Shown piece by piece: positions 6,723 through 18,700 of a stretch of DNA of 20,781 nucleotides (position 1 is the first letter of the stretch; the number at the start of each line of letters is the position of its first letter). The stretch is from CAZRIP01 sp964600165 (GTDB lineage: Bacteria; Elusimicrobiota; Elusimicrobia; UBA1565; UBA9628): positions 1 through 20,781 of the forward strand of contig CAZRIP010000072.1 in assembly GCA_964600165.1 (NCBI GenBank), given 5' to 3'. The notes under the pieces are model-generated. The model saw nothing but the letters and a program-made list of their open reading frames with translations, was not told where the DNA came from and searched no databases. Position numbers and translations under genes: made by a program.

Positions 6723-9700
6723 CTACAAGGCTTTTTGGCGGCCCATGCGCCAGGCTAGTTCGTGCACGCGCGCCCACAGCGTCTCGACGGCGCGCGCGGC
6801 CGCGTCGCGGCCGGTCGTCGCGTCGCCGAGCGCGCGCTCGGCGTCCGCCAAGGCGGCGCGCAGCCGCGCGTCGTCGTCGGCCGCGCCCTGGCCGGCCTGG
6901 CTCACGCGCTCGCCGTAGCCGTCGAGCGCCGCGCCCTGGCCGGCGAACTGGTCCGCGCCGGGCCGCACGGTCAAGCGCCGCTCGACGCGGTCGACGGCGA
7001 GATTGCCGGGCCGGACCGTCGAGACGGCCTCGCCGCCCGTCTCCGAGGACGGCGCGGCCATCAGCATCGAGTCCGCCGCGCCCTGCGTGAGCGCCTTGCC
7101 GCCGAACTGGCCGGTGATCCTCGACTCCTGGTATTGCCCGGCGCGGCCGCGGATCGACTCGATGAGGGTCTCTTCCACGCCGCCCTGAAAGTGGGCGAGC
7201 GTGCGCGCGCGCGCCGTCGTCAGGTCCTCGAGCGACTGAGTGAGCGAGCGCTGGATGCCGAGCGCGCCGAAGTGGACGTCCTGGTCTCCAGCGCGCAGGC
7301 CCTTGTCGAAGATGTTCTGGCCGGGCCGCACGCCGCCGCCGACTTGCACCTGCGCCGGGAACTGGCTCGGGTCGTAGTAGCGGCCGACGGGATCGGGCAG
7401 CAGGTCGAGCACGTCGAAGATGCCCGCGACCTGCCGGAAGAAGCCGTGATGGTCGGTCTCGCCGCCCTCGGTCTTGTACATGTAGACGCGTCCGAGGTAA
7501 TGCTGCTGGTTCGGATCGCGGCCGGTCATGAGCTCGACGGGCGTGCCGATCACGCCGCGCGGCAGCTCGAGCGCGAGGCTGCCCCAGCGCCACGGCATGA
7601 TGGCCCAGTGCTTGGCGCCGGACAGCTTCGACCCGGCGTCGTCGACCCGGTCGAGCATGAAGCGGCGCGACAACGAGACCGGCAGGCCTGTCGCGGAGTC
7701 CTCGTAGTGGCTCAGGCGGTACGTCGGCCGGTAATTGCGGCCGTCGGCGCTGACGACGTCGCTGTCGCCCTGCATCGCCAGCGACTTGATGGTCCAGCCG
7801 CCCGCGGCCTTGTCGAAGGCGCGCGAGTCCGTCCAGTACTTCTTGACGCGGCCTTGGTCGTCCAATTCAGCGCCGTAGAGAGGGCCGTTCACGAGCAAGG
7901 CCGCCGTCCCTGCCTGGACGTGGTCGTTGAGGCCGAGCTTGCCGAAGACAGGGGCGGCGGTAACGGAAGCCACAGACCCGTCTTGGGCCAGGCCCAGCTG
8001 CGTCTTGTCGCTCTCGTAGAGGCTCCACTCGCGCGAGTGCGCGAGGATCGTCTGCGCGTCCTTGACCGCCTTATCGGCGTTGACGGTCTTGGCGTGGACG
8101 TCCTTGAGCTTGGCGTTGGCGTCGTTGTAAGCCTTGGTGAAGGGATCGAGGCGCTTTTGCGCGGCGATGAAGCGCGCGTCCTGCGCGACGAGCTTGTCGA
8201 GCTCCATCTTGACGCGCGCGTCGTGGACTTGGTCGCTCTCGCCGCGCTGGCGCGGGGCCGCGGCCTCGGCCTTGGGCTCGAGCTCCTCGCGGATCTTCTT
8301 CTCGGCGTCCTGGTAGACCAGGCCTTCGCGCTGGGCGGCGGCTTTTTTCGCGTCGACCTCGTCTTTGAGCGCGGCCTCCCGCGCCGTGTCCTTGGCGAGC
8401 TCGTCTTGCGCCGTCTTGAGGTCCTTGTCGGCGTTGCGGAAGGCCTTGAGCACGGCCTTGAACTCGTCCTCGCTGACGTAGACGTCCGAGACTTTGCCGT
8501 CCTTGTCGCGCGCGAAGCCGTAGCCGTTGAGCTTGACGTCGATCCAGCCCTGCGAGAGCTCGGCCTCGCGGTGACGCTCGGCCTGGGCGATGAAGGCGTC
8601 GGCGCCTTTGGGAGAAAGCGTCAGGCGGATGAAGTCCTTCCCGTCGCTCGAGGCGCGCAGGCTCTCCAGGGTCGGGAAGCGGTCGCGCGCCAGCGCCGAG
8701 TCGCCGTCATAGACCAGCATGACGTACTTCTCGGGGGCGAGCGCGAGCGCCTGCAGGGGACTGAGCTGCTGATGGAGCGCTCCGTCGCGCTCGCCGGGCT
8801 GCGGGGCCTCGAAGAAGAACACGCGGCCTTGCGCGCCCTTTCCGCCGGGCCCGAAGATCTGGTCGAGCGAGTAGCCCTGCGAGCCGTCCTTGGCCGGCCG
8901 CTCGAGCGCGAGATCGAACTGGGCCAGGCGGTCGCGCAGCGCGAGGGTCGCGCCGTTGTCGTCGACGCGCCGCTGCGCCTCCTTGCGCTGGGCGTCGGCG
9001 ACGTCGATGCCGCCGACGATCTCCTTCTCCGGCGAGGCCGCGTCCTTGCCTTTCAAGAAGAGCTTGCCGTCGCGCGAGATCACCGTGCCGGCCTTGAGCC
9101 CCGCGTCGACGTCCTCCTTCGTCATCCATCCGTCGACGGTCCATTGCCGCTGGCCGTCTTTCTCGACGGAGGTGACGGCGTAGAGCGGCGCAAGGTCGGT
9201 CGAGCCTTTGGCCCAGCGGTCGCGCGTCGATTTGAGGCCCTCGAGCGACTCCGAGATCGCGTCGATGTCCGAGGGCGGGCGCATGTCCCAGCGCGCGGCG
9301 GCCAGGCGCGCTTCCTCGAGCATGATCAGCGCGTCGAGCGCGGCCATCCCGCGGCCGGAGCGCGCCTGGGCGATCTCGCGCTCGAGCGCGCCGCGTGTCC
9401 CGTAAAGGGCGTCGAGCGTCAAGGCGGCCTCGCGGTTTTGCCGCACCTCGGGCTTTTGCAGCGTCTTGATCAGCTCCTGGTCGAAGTCCTGCTGCGCCTT
9501 GAGATAGGCGTCGAGATCGACGTCTTTCAAGATGAACTGCGTCGGATCGCCGTCGACCTCGATGAGGTAGCGTTCGAGCAAGCGCTGCCGCGCGGAGTCG
9601 AGCGCCTTCGCCTTGGTCTCCAAGCTCCGGTAAGCGCCTTCAAGAGCGAAATGCTCGGCGACTCCGGCCTTCTCGGGGGCCGCGTCGACGCCCTGCCAGT

Positions 9701-12700
9701 AGGCGTCGCGCATGAGCGTCGACAGCTGGAGATAGTCGGCGCGATCGCCCCCCGCCTGCGCGGTCTGAGCCTCGATATCTTGCCGGAGGAACGTCAGCAG
9801 GCGCGCCTGATCGCCGCCCGCCTGAGGATCGAGCGGCCCGAGCCCGGTGAGAAGAGCGTTCAAGTCGGCGACGACCTGCAGCCGCTTGCCCTCGGAGTCG
9901 GTGCGGGCGAGGAGCTCGAGCTTGTCGGCGTCGGAGAAGTCCTTGTGGCGGATCACGTCCGCGTTCCAGAGCGCGAGGCGGTAAGCGGCGACGTCGTCGC
10001 GCAGCTTTTGCCGCAGCTCGTCGGGCACGGGGTTGTCGAAGGAGTCGAGCAGCGACTCGAACGGGAAGTTGAGGTCGCGGAAGCGGTCGGCCCAGTAGCT
10101 CAGCAGCTCGGCGCGCGCGTCGCGCCGCAGCCCCGTGAAATCGCCCGCCACCGGCGGCACGTAAGGCCGCAGGCCGGACGACTTGTCGATCCCGATCGCC
10201 TGGAGCTCGGTGACGAGGTCGATGAAGTCGGCCTTGGTCTGCGTCATCTGCTGCGAGAAGCCGAGCCAAGCCTCGACGACCCGCTGGCGCGCCTTCTCGG
10301 CCTCGGCGAGGTCCTGCGGCGTGCGCGCGCGGCCGAGCAGCGCCTTGTACTCCCGCTCCGAGGCCACGACGAGATCGCGCCGCTTCTCCAGCTCCTGGCC
10401 GCCGTCTTGCACGCGGCTCATCAGCGAGTGGAGCTTGAGCGTCAGCTCCTGCATGCGCCCCGTCGCGACGAGCTCCTTTTTGAGGGCGTCGGTCAGCACG
10501 TTCTCCAAGCTGGCCTGGATCGAGCGCGGATCGGGCGCTTCCATGAAAATGCCGCCGGTGGGCACGCCGCGGAAGATGCCGAAGGCCGCGACGGGCGTGA
10601 AGCCCTTGTAGCTCATGCGCTCGGCGATCGTGTCCGCGCGCAGCTGGCTGATCAGGTCGTCGGCCGAGTTCGAGGACGGCGGCAGCCCGCCGTCGAAGAG
10701 GGTCCTCTTGATCCGGTCGATCTCGAGCCCGCGGATCTGCCCGAGAAACCGATCGGCCATCGCCGGCAGGTCCTGCGCTCCCGAGGCGTCGTCGGGCACG
10801 AGGGCCTCGAGCTGCGCGAGCGTCGTGTCCGGGCTGAGATTCAAGCGCGCGACCAGCGCGTCGCGCTCCGTGGCGAGCTTTTGGCCCAGCTGGCGCGAGA
10901 ACTCGTCGAAATTGCCCTTGAGCGCCGTCTCGTTCTCTCCCGGATGGGCCGTGGCGCGCTGGGCCCATCTCAAGAGCTGGACGTCCGCTTGAAAGTCCGC
11001 CGACAAGATGTCGGCCTGCGCCTCGGCGCCGGAGAGCTGAGTCTGGTAGATCTGGTCGGCTTTCTTCTCGCGCAGGTCGGCGAGCCGGACCAGCACGTCC
11101 GGCGGCGTGTCCTGGCTCTTGAGCCGGACCTCGAGCCAGCCCTCGACGTAGCCCTTGTCGATCGGCGTCTTGTCGAGCGTCTGGTGCGCGTAGTAGTAGC
11201 GCAGGAAGCCGGAAGCTTGATGGACGAGCTTGCTCGGATCGAGCAGCTCGACGGGCGCCTGCGGAGACTGCGCCGAGGCGTCGCGCTCCTTCTGCTCGAG
11301 ACGGTCGCGCAGCTCGGCGAAAGACGCCGGCAGCATGTCGTAGCCGCTCGCGGGCGCCGCCCCGTCGTCTTCCATCGACAGCAGCGCCGCGCGCAGCGAG
11401 TACGCGCGCTGCTCGAGCGCGACCCGCGCGAGGCGGCCCTCCGGCGTCGCCGGGCTCGGACGCGCCAGCTCCGCCTCGACCGCGGAGAGCTCCGCGCGCG
11501 TCTGCGTCTTGGACGCGCGCAGCTGTTCCTCGAAGGAGTCCCGCGCGCGCTCCTCGGTCAGCGTCTGCGCGCGCGCCGCCGCGACGACGTCGGGGTTGCC
11601 GATGTTGTCGGCGCCGAGCGCGTTGATCAGGCGGCCGAGCGAGCGGACCGTCAGCGAGATCGGCTCGAGCGCGAGCTGCTCGACCTTGAGGTCCTTATCG
11701 GCGATCGTCTCCACCGCGCGCGCGACCTGCACGCGCGAGTCAAGGAGCTTGCGCTGCGTGTCGACGGGATGCTGCGCGGCCGCGATGCGCCGCAAGGATT
11801 CCAACGCCTGGTCCGGGGTGACGTCGAGCGAGAGCGGAGCGTCCGCCGGGCGGCCGAGCAGGAAGTTGAGCGTGGACTGCGCCTGCTGCCGCGCGAGCAG
11901 CGTCTGGTCGCGCTGCGAGCGCGCCTGATCGAGGCGCTCCTGGGCCTGAGCCACGCCCGAGCCCGACTGGCGCGCGCGGTCGAGCTCGGCCTGGAGCTTG
12001 GGCAGGACCTCCGAGTTATAGAGGTCGACCGCCTGGCCGGCCATGCCGTAATCGATGGCGTTTTGCGCGAGCTGCAGGGCGATGTTCGACTGGACCTTCT
12101 GCTTCAACTCGTTGTAATACGCGGCCTGGCTCTGATCCCGATGAACCTCGAGCTCCTTGAGCTCCTCGGGCTTGAACTCGAAGCCGATGATCGGCGTGAT
12201 CGGGATGCCGGTCCAGCCGATGGACGGCAGCCAACCCGTCCCCGACGCCGTGATGTTCATGCCGATGTGCAGGTCGACGAAGGCCTTCTGGATGCGATGG
12301 TTGTTCGCCTGGGTCATCGAATCGGCCGCCTGGGCGCGCAGCGCGATCTCGGCGAGGCCGTGGTTCTGCGACTGCGCGCGCGCGACGGCGTCGTCGATGG
12401 AGCCGATCGACAGCGGCGCGCGGTCCGTCGAGGACGGCCCGCCGAAGCCCTGATCGAGCGTCGCCCAGGCGTCCGACAGCGCCGCGCGGCCGTCGGCCTC
12501 GAGGGCCGTCGACATGTACCAGTTCCAGGCGTCGTAGGCGTCTTGCAGCTCGGACGACGGGATCAGCCCGTTGCGATAGGCCCGGATCGCCAGGCCCAGC
12601 CGCGCCGCGGCCTGCGGCAAGCCCGGCCGGATCGCGTCGGCGCTCTGCCTCCAGATGTCGGCCTCGCCGCGCCTCTGCTCCGCTTTCAAGCGCTGCTCGG

Positions 12701-15700
12701 CGCGCGCCTGGAGGATCTGCTCGGCCGCGGCCTTGGACTCCAGGCTGTACGCCTTGTCCTGGGCCTTGGAGCTCGGGTCCATCAGCGGGATGCGGATCGA
12801 GCCTCCGGCGCCGAAGATCTGGTTGGCCAGCATGTCCTGCGGCAGCTGCGCGCCGACGCTGACCGTGAACTGGTCGATGACGGGCAGGTAATCGGCGACG
12901 TTGAAGGGATTGTTGCCCATCTGCTTCTTGAGCTGGTCCGGGTCCAAGGCGCCGAGCAGCTGCTTGATGCGGTCCGGCGCGGCGATCGTCTTGCGCATCT
13001 CTCCCGTCAGTGCGTCCAGATCGGCCGGGGAAAGGTTGTCGAAGGGCATCGGCTCCGTCGGATTGCGGCCGGTCAAGATGTTGTAAGAAAGCAGCGCCTG
13101 GTGGAGCTTCTCCTGGGCCTTGGCCTCGTTGACCTCGGCGAGCTGGCGCAGCGCCGGCGTCGGCGCGTTCTGGATCATGTACTGGTCGGACTTGGCCTCC
13201 CACTGCGCCTGCGCCATGTCGACGACGGCCGCCTGCCATTTCTCGACCATCGTGACCATGTCGTCTTGCAGCTGGACGCCCTGGACGTAGAGCGAGGCGA
13301 GGTTCGCGTCGATCTCCGCCTTCGGCGTCTTCTGGAGCGTGATGTCGGTCTCCGTGCCGACTTGGAAGCCTCCGCCCGCCGCCCGGTCGGCGACGTCGTT
13401 CGAGATCCCGTTGGAGACCCAGCCCGTCATGCCGCGCACGCGGGTGTTGTCCATGAACGCGCCCGCCTTCCTGAGATCCTCGACCCGCTTCGAGATCGCG
13501 CCCATGTCCTGCGTGATCAGCTTGCGCGCGATGTCCTGCTCCCAGACGCGCTTGAGCTCCTGGACTCGCTTGTCGTCGGCGCCGGCCTTGAAGAATTCGT
13601 CGGTGCTCTTGTTGAAGTCCTGCAGCGCCGTGCCGCCTTCGAGCGTCTTCTTCGCGCCGCCGGCGACGCTTTCCCAGAGCTGGGCCAGCGTGAACGCCGA
13701 GTTCATCGTCAGCCCCAGCCGGTTGTTCATGCCGACGACCGGCGAGCCGTAAGAAAGCGCGATCGTGGAATTATCTCCCATCTTCTTGGCGACCTCGCCG
13801 TAGTACGCGCTGGCGTTGCCCAGGATCTGGCCGTTTCCGCTGACGACGATGCCGTAGTTGGGCAGCGTCACCGAAAGCCGGTCCGTCAGCGTGTTGTACT
13901 GCTGGCCGATCTCTCCGGTCGCCTTGTTCGAGATGACCGCCCACGGCTTGCCCGAGTCGTCCTTGAGCGTGAAGCCCTTGAGGATCGAGGCGCCGACGGC
14001 CTGCTGGTTGATCGGGTCCGTGCCGCTGGTGTTCGACCAGAAGAGGTCCATCGTGAACGCGTCGCTCGAGGGCTTGTTGCCGGTGAGGTTGGCGAGCAGG
14101 CGGTTGAGGTCGAACTGCGGGCCGATCTGCGTGCGGTAATACTCCCGGTTGTCGCCCGCGGCGTAGATCGTCCCGTCGACGTAGGGGTCGGCGCCGTCGA
14201 TGTTGATCTGCTGCAGGAAATACTCGGGGTCCTTGGCCCACATCGCCTGCTGCTCGGCGTTGAGCTTCATGACCTCGGTGAGCTTGAGCGAGGTCTTGAA
14301 GTCGCCGCCGTAATAGTAAGGATGGCCCGAAGGATCGGACATCGAGGCGTCGCCGAAGCCGGCCAGGCCGACGTAGAGCTTGTCGCCGAAGAGCATCACC
14401 GCGTAGTCGTCGAAGAGCAGCAGGCGGCTCTCGCGCATCTGGGAGATCGCCTGGTCGTCGGGCGGGATGTCGAAGGCGAAGCGGTGCATGTCGATGTTGA
14501 GATAATTGACCCAGTTCTTGCCTTGCAGCGACTCCACTTGGACCTCGAGGCCCTTGTCGCCGTACGGCGCGTTGACGGTGTCCTCGGGCGGGCTCGAGAA
14601 CGAGTAGCCCGTGACGGAGATGTTGTTGCCCCAGAGCTTGGCGACGTTGCCGAGCGTGACCCAGCTGCCGACGTTGATCCCGTTGGGGACGGCGAGCTGC
14701 GTCTGGTAGACCAGGTAGAAGCCGTCGGCGGTGTCGCCGAAGTTGATGACCTGGGCGTCGGGCAGGAGGCTCGAGAGGCTCTGCGGGTTGCTCAGGATGC
14801 CCTGCTTGAGGGGCCCGAGGTCCATCGTCGGGTTCTGCGACTGGAAGGCGCTGAACACGGTGTCGACGAAGGCCGAGAACTGGGACTTGCGCACGACGAT
14901 GGACTCCCCGCCGGCGCCCGCGGGCATGTCCCACATGCCGCGGCCCATCTTGAGGCGATCGATATGCGCGATGACGTCGGCCGGCAAGGCGTCCTGGAGC
15001 CGCGGGTCCGCCAGCAGATGCGACAGCTGCGCCTGGGCGTCGTCGATCTGCGAGAGGTCCGATTTCAAGATGTCGTTGGAGCGCGTCAACTGGTCGTCGA
15101 GGTCGTGCCATTTCACGTTCGCCTCGAGGACGCCGCGCGTCTGGTCCATCATGTTCGAGACCGCCTCCATCGTGCGCTGCATCGCCGGGTCGTGCGGGTC
15201 GTTGAGCTGGGAGAGCCACGACTGGAGCTTGGCTTGATCTTGCTGCAGCTCAGTCAGCTTCGTCTGCAGGGCGGTCACGATCTGCTGGTCGGCCGTGATG
15301 ATGTTCTGATTGGCGGTGATCGAGCCTTGATAGATCTGCGACAGCGACGAGTAGTATTTCCCGATCTGGTCGATCGTGCCGCCGGCGTTGTTGGGCGCCT
15401 GATCCCACGTCACTTTCATGTTGAAGAAGGACTGGGCGTCCGTCAACATCTTATTCAGGCTCTGGAACATCGCGACCTGGCGCGAGAAGATCTGCGCGGG
15501 CGTCTCCGACTTCCCTCCCGAGTTGACGTAGGCGTCGTCGAGGTTCGTGCTTGCGATCACCGAGTTGAGCACCGGCGCGATCTCGTTGAGGAACGCGATC
15601 GCGGGCGGCACTTGGTTTTGGAGGGCGTCGTTGGCCGCCGAGACGACGGCGTCGGAATAGAGGAAGCGCGCGATCGCGTAAGTGGCGTTGCCCGTGTCCG

Positions 15701-18700
15701 GGTTGTTGGCGTTGAAGCTGGAGGGCACCAGACGCTTGGCCGCGTCCAAGCACATCAGGGCCAATTGCTGATATTGCGTGGCCGTGATCGGGGTCTGCGT
15801 GCCGACCGGGATCGGGTTGTTCGGGTCCGGCGGCGGCAAGCCCACGTTGCCGGCCTTGTTCTGCGCGTCCGTGCCGAATTGCTTCAGGAGATCCGAGATG
15901 TTGTTGACCGTGTTCGCGTCGACGAAGGCCTGGACGCCCGCCACGCCGGAGGCGTCGTTGGTGACGCCGACGGGCATGCGCATCCCCTTGAAGCTGTAGG
16001 CTCCCTTCGAGACCTGCTCGATCTGCGCGAGGATCGCGTTGACTTGCGCGTCGTTCGTGTTGATCTGATTGGCGCGGGTGCCCCGCTCCGTGCTGTAGAC
16101 GCCGATCTTGCCGGTCGGCCCGCTCAGCAGATAGGGCTGCGTCTCGCCGTAGAGGACCTCGGTGCGCGAGCCGTTCGGCTGATGCCCGGCCAAGACCTGG
16201 CCCGTCCGGTCGGCGAGGTCCTGCTGGTACTGCGGGATGCTCTCCTGCGTCTGTCCGTTCGAGTCGACGTAGCTCGTCGGGTTCATGTACTTCTGGATGC
16301 TGTCGCGCCAAGCCTTGATCGACGCGTGGGAGCCGGCGGGATCGGTCGAGGAACCGCCGAAGGTCGCGATGGCCCAGGGCACCGTCGTGTTGTAGAGCGT
16401 ATTGAGCTGGTTGATCAACGTCGTCTTGTCGGTGTAGAGCGTGTAAAGCTGGCCGTTGGAGTTGTTCTGCGCCTGCGTGACCGAGCTTTGCTGGTAAGTG
16501 ATCAACGCGGACAACATCTGGTCGGCGTTCTGGAGCGCCGGGACGATGGAGGATTGCAGCAGCGCGATCTTGCGGTTGTAGATCTGCTGGTCAGACTCGC
16601 TCGACGAGCCCTTGAGCCAGGCGATGTCCTTGTTCGCGTCGGCGACGACGCCGTTGATCATGCCGACGACCTGCGTCAGGCCCTGCTGGGCCGCCGTCAG
16701 CGCGCCGTTGGGGGCCATCGCCGAATTGATCGTCGTCACGACGGCGTCGTCGTAGGACCACGTGATGACGTCGTCGGCCGCGCGCGGCAGCAGGTCCGCG
16801 ATCAAGATCTCGTTCATGGACGCTTGATGCTGCGCCGCCGTCGTGTTGGCGCCGGAGTCCGGGATGTGGATCGCCTGCACCTGGTCGCCGTACTTCTGGA
16901 TCGCGTTCTGCAGGTCCGTCAGCGACATCCCGGAAAGCATCGGCAGGTTCGAGCCGGCCACGCTGTTGATCTGCTGCGCGGCGGCGTCGATCTGCGCCAG
17001 ATAAGAATGCACGCGGCCCTGCGCGGCGGACTCCTCGGAGCTCGCCTGGCTCCTCCACGCGGGCAGCGATTCGGGGTGCACGTCGCCGAACTCGTCGGTT
17101 TGCGTGCCGGGTTGGCGGCCGCGCGAGTCCGCCTGGCCGAGCATCCGCAGCACCGTGTCGAGGTCGTCTTGATAGCCGTTCTGGCTCGAGTTCGTCAAAA
17201 GGCTCTTGTAGTACGGGATGCGGATGTTTTGGACGTCGTCGAGAAGATCGGCCTTGCTCGAGTAGCCGTGCTCGCCGGGCGCGGCCGGCGCGGCTCCGAT
17301 CGCGACGGGCGCGAAGTTGACGGCGTTGGCGTTGTTCTGCAGCTGCGCGAGGCCGGTCTTGGCCGTCGTCAGCTTCGACTCGACGTCCTTCTGCTGGCTC
17401 TGGAAGCCCGTGACCGAGAACGCCGTCGGGTCCTTGGGATTGCCGCTCTGGCGCCACTGCGCGATCTGCGGCAGCAAGGCCAGGCGCCGCGCGTACTCGC
17501 TGAGCGCGTCCTTGCTGCCGAGAGACGGGCGCGCGTCGCGCGCGTTGATCGCGCTGATCTCGGCCGGCACGTCGACCTGGAAGGAGCCGATCTGCGTGAC
17601 GGCCGAGGCCGCCTCCTGCTGGTCGGTCGTAAACGAGGTCGCCGCGGACTGATCGCTCGCCACGTTCGCCTGCGCTTGGGCGCGCCACGCCGGCAGCAGC
17701 CCGTTATTCGCCTGCGCGTTGGCGAGGGCCTGCTGGGACAGCGCCTCGCTTTGCTGGGCCGCCTGGATCTGGGCCTGGAACGAGTTGATCTGGCCTTGCA
17801 CGAACTGCTCGCCGAGCAAGTCGGCTTTCAGCAAGAGGCTGACGCGCACGACGACGTCGACCTGCGACAGCGCCGTGTGGAACGCGAGCTCGTTCTTGCC
17901 GTCGCGCCGCGCCTTGAGCGCCTCCATGCGCACTTTGTTCTGCATCGCGAGCATGTTCTGGACGGAGTCGCGGTTGGCGACCTCCGAGGAGGCTTGAGTG
18001 CGCAGGTCCTCGATCTGCTTCAAGAGAGCGTTGATCTGGTCGAGCGTGTCCTGATCGACGGGCTGGACCGCGCCGTAGGCGTGGCTGACGGAGCGGTTTT
18101 GCGTCGGGGCGAGGAGGCGCTCGCGCATCGCCTTGAGCTGCGCCTCGCGCTGCGAGAGCGCCTCCGCGAAACCGGGCTTGGCCTGGCCGCCCGGCAGCAA
18201 GACCTGGTCGTAATAGACCTGGAGCTTCTTGAGCTCGAGCAGCGAGGCGAAGTCGTCGGAGCGCGGGTGCTCGAGGTCGTGGCGCTCGCCGAGCTTGTCC
18301 TGGGCGTAGGCCTCGTCGCGCCGGCCGCCGAGCTCGGCGAGCAAGCGGTCGTACTCGGCCTGCTCGTCGGGCGTGATCGGCCGGCTCTGGGCGCGCAGGT
18401 CCTTGATCCGCGCGTCGAGCGCGGCGAACTGCCCGTCGAGCTGCGCGACGCGGCCGGTCGCGGCGTCGATCTCCGCCGGCAGCTTCCCCGCGTCCTTGAG
18501 CTTCTGGATCCGGTCGCGCGCGGCCGCCTCTCCCTGGCGATCCTGGTCGGGGCTGAAAGGCCCCGGCTCCTCGGCCTTCTGGGTCTTCGCGTCCTTGGCG
18601 GGCAGCTGACGCTGCGCCTGCTGCTCCGATTGGCGCACGACGTCCTGCGCGTGCCGGCCCTTGAGGCTCGGGTTGAGCCAGTCCATCACGTGGTCGGAGA

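Noticed and set aside
6723..6725. Genome-wide reassignment of TAG as a sense codon
   Set aside because: The LysM-FecR gene also ends in TAG, and reading through it would run into antisense of the convergent gene; the giant gene's second stop is TAG too. A local event is more likely.
6723..6745. Frameshift at the AAAAA run just upstream of the amber codon
   Set aside because: The coding-like sequence before and after the TAG is in the same frame, so an indel or frameshift signal does not explain the stop.
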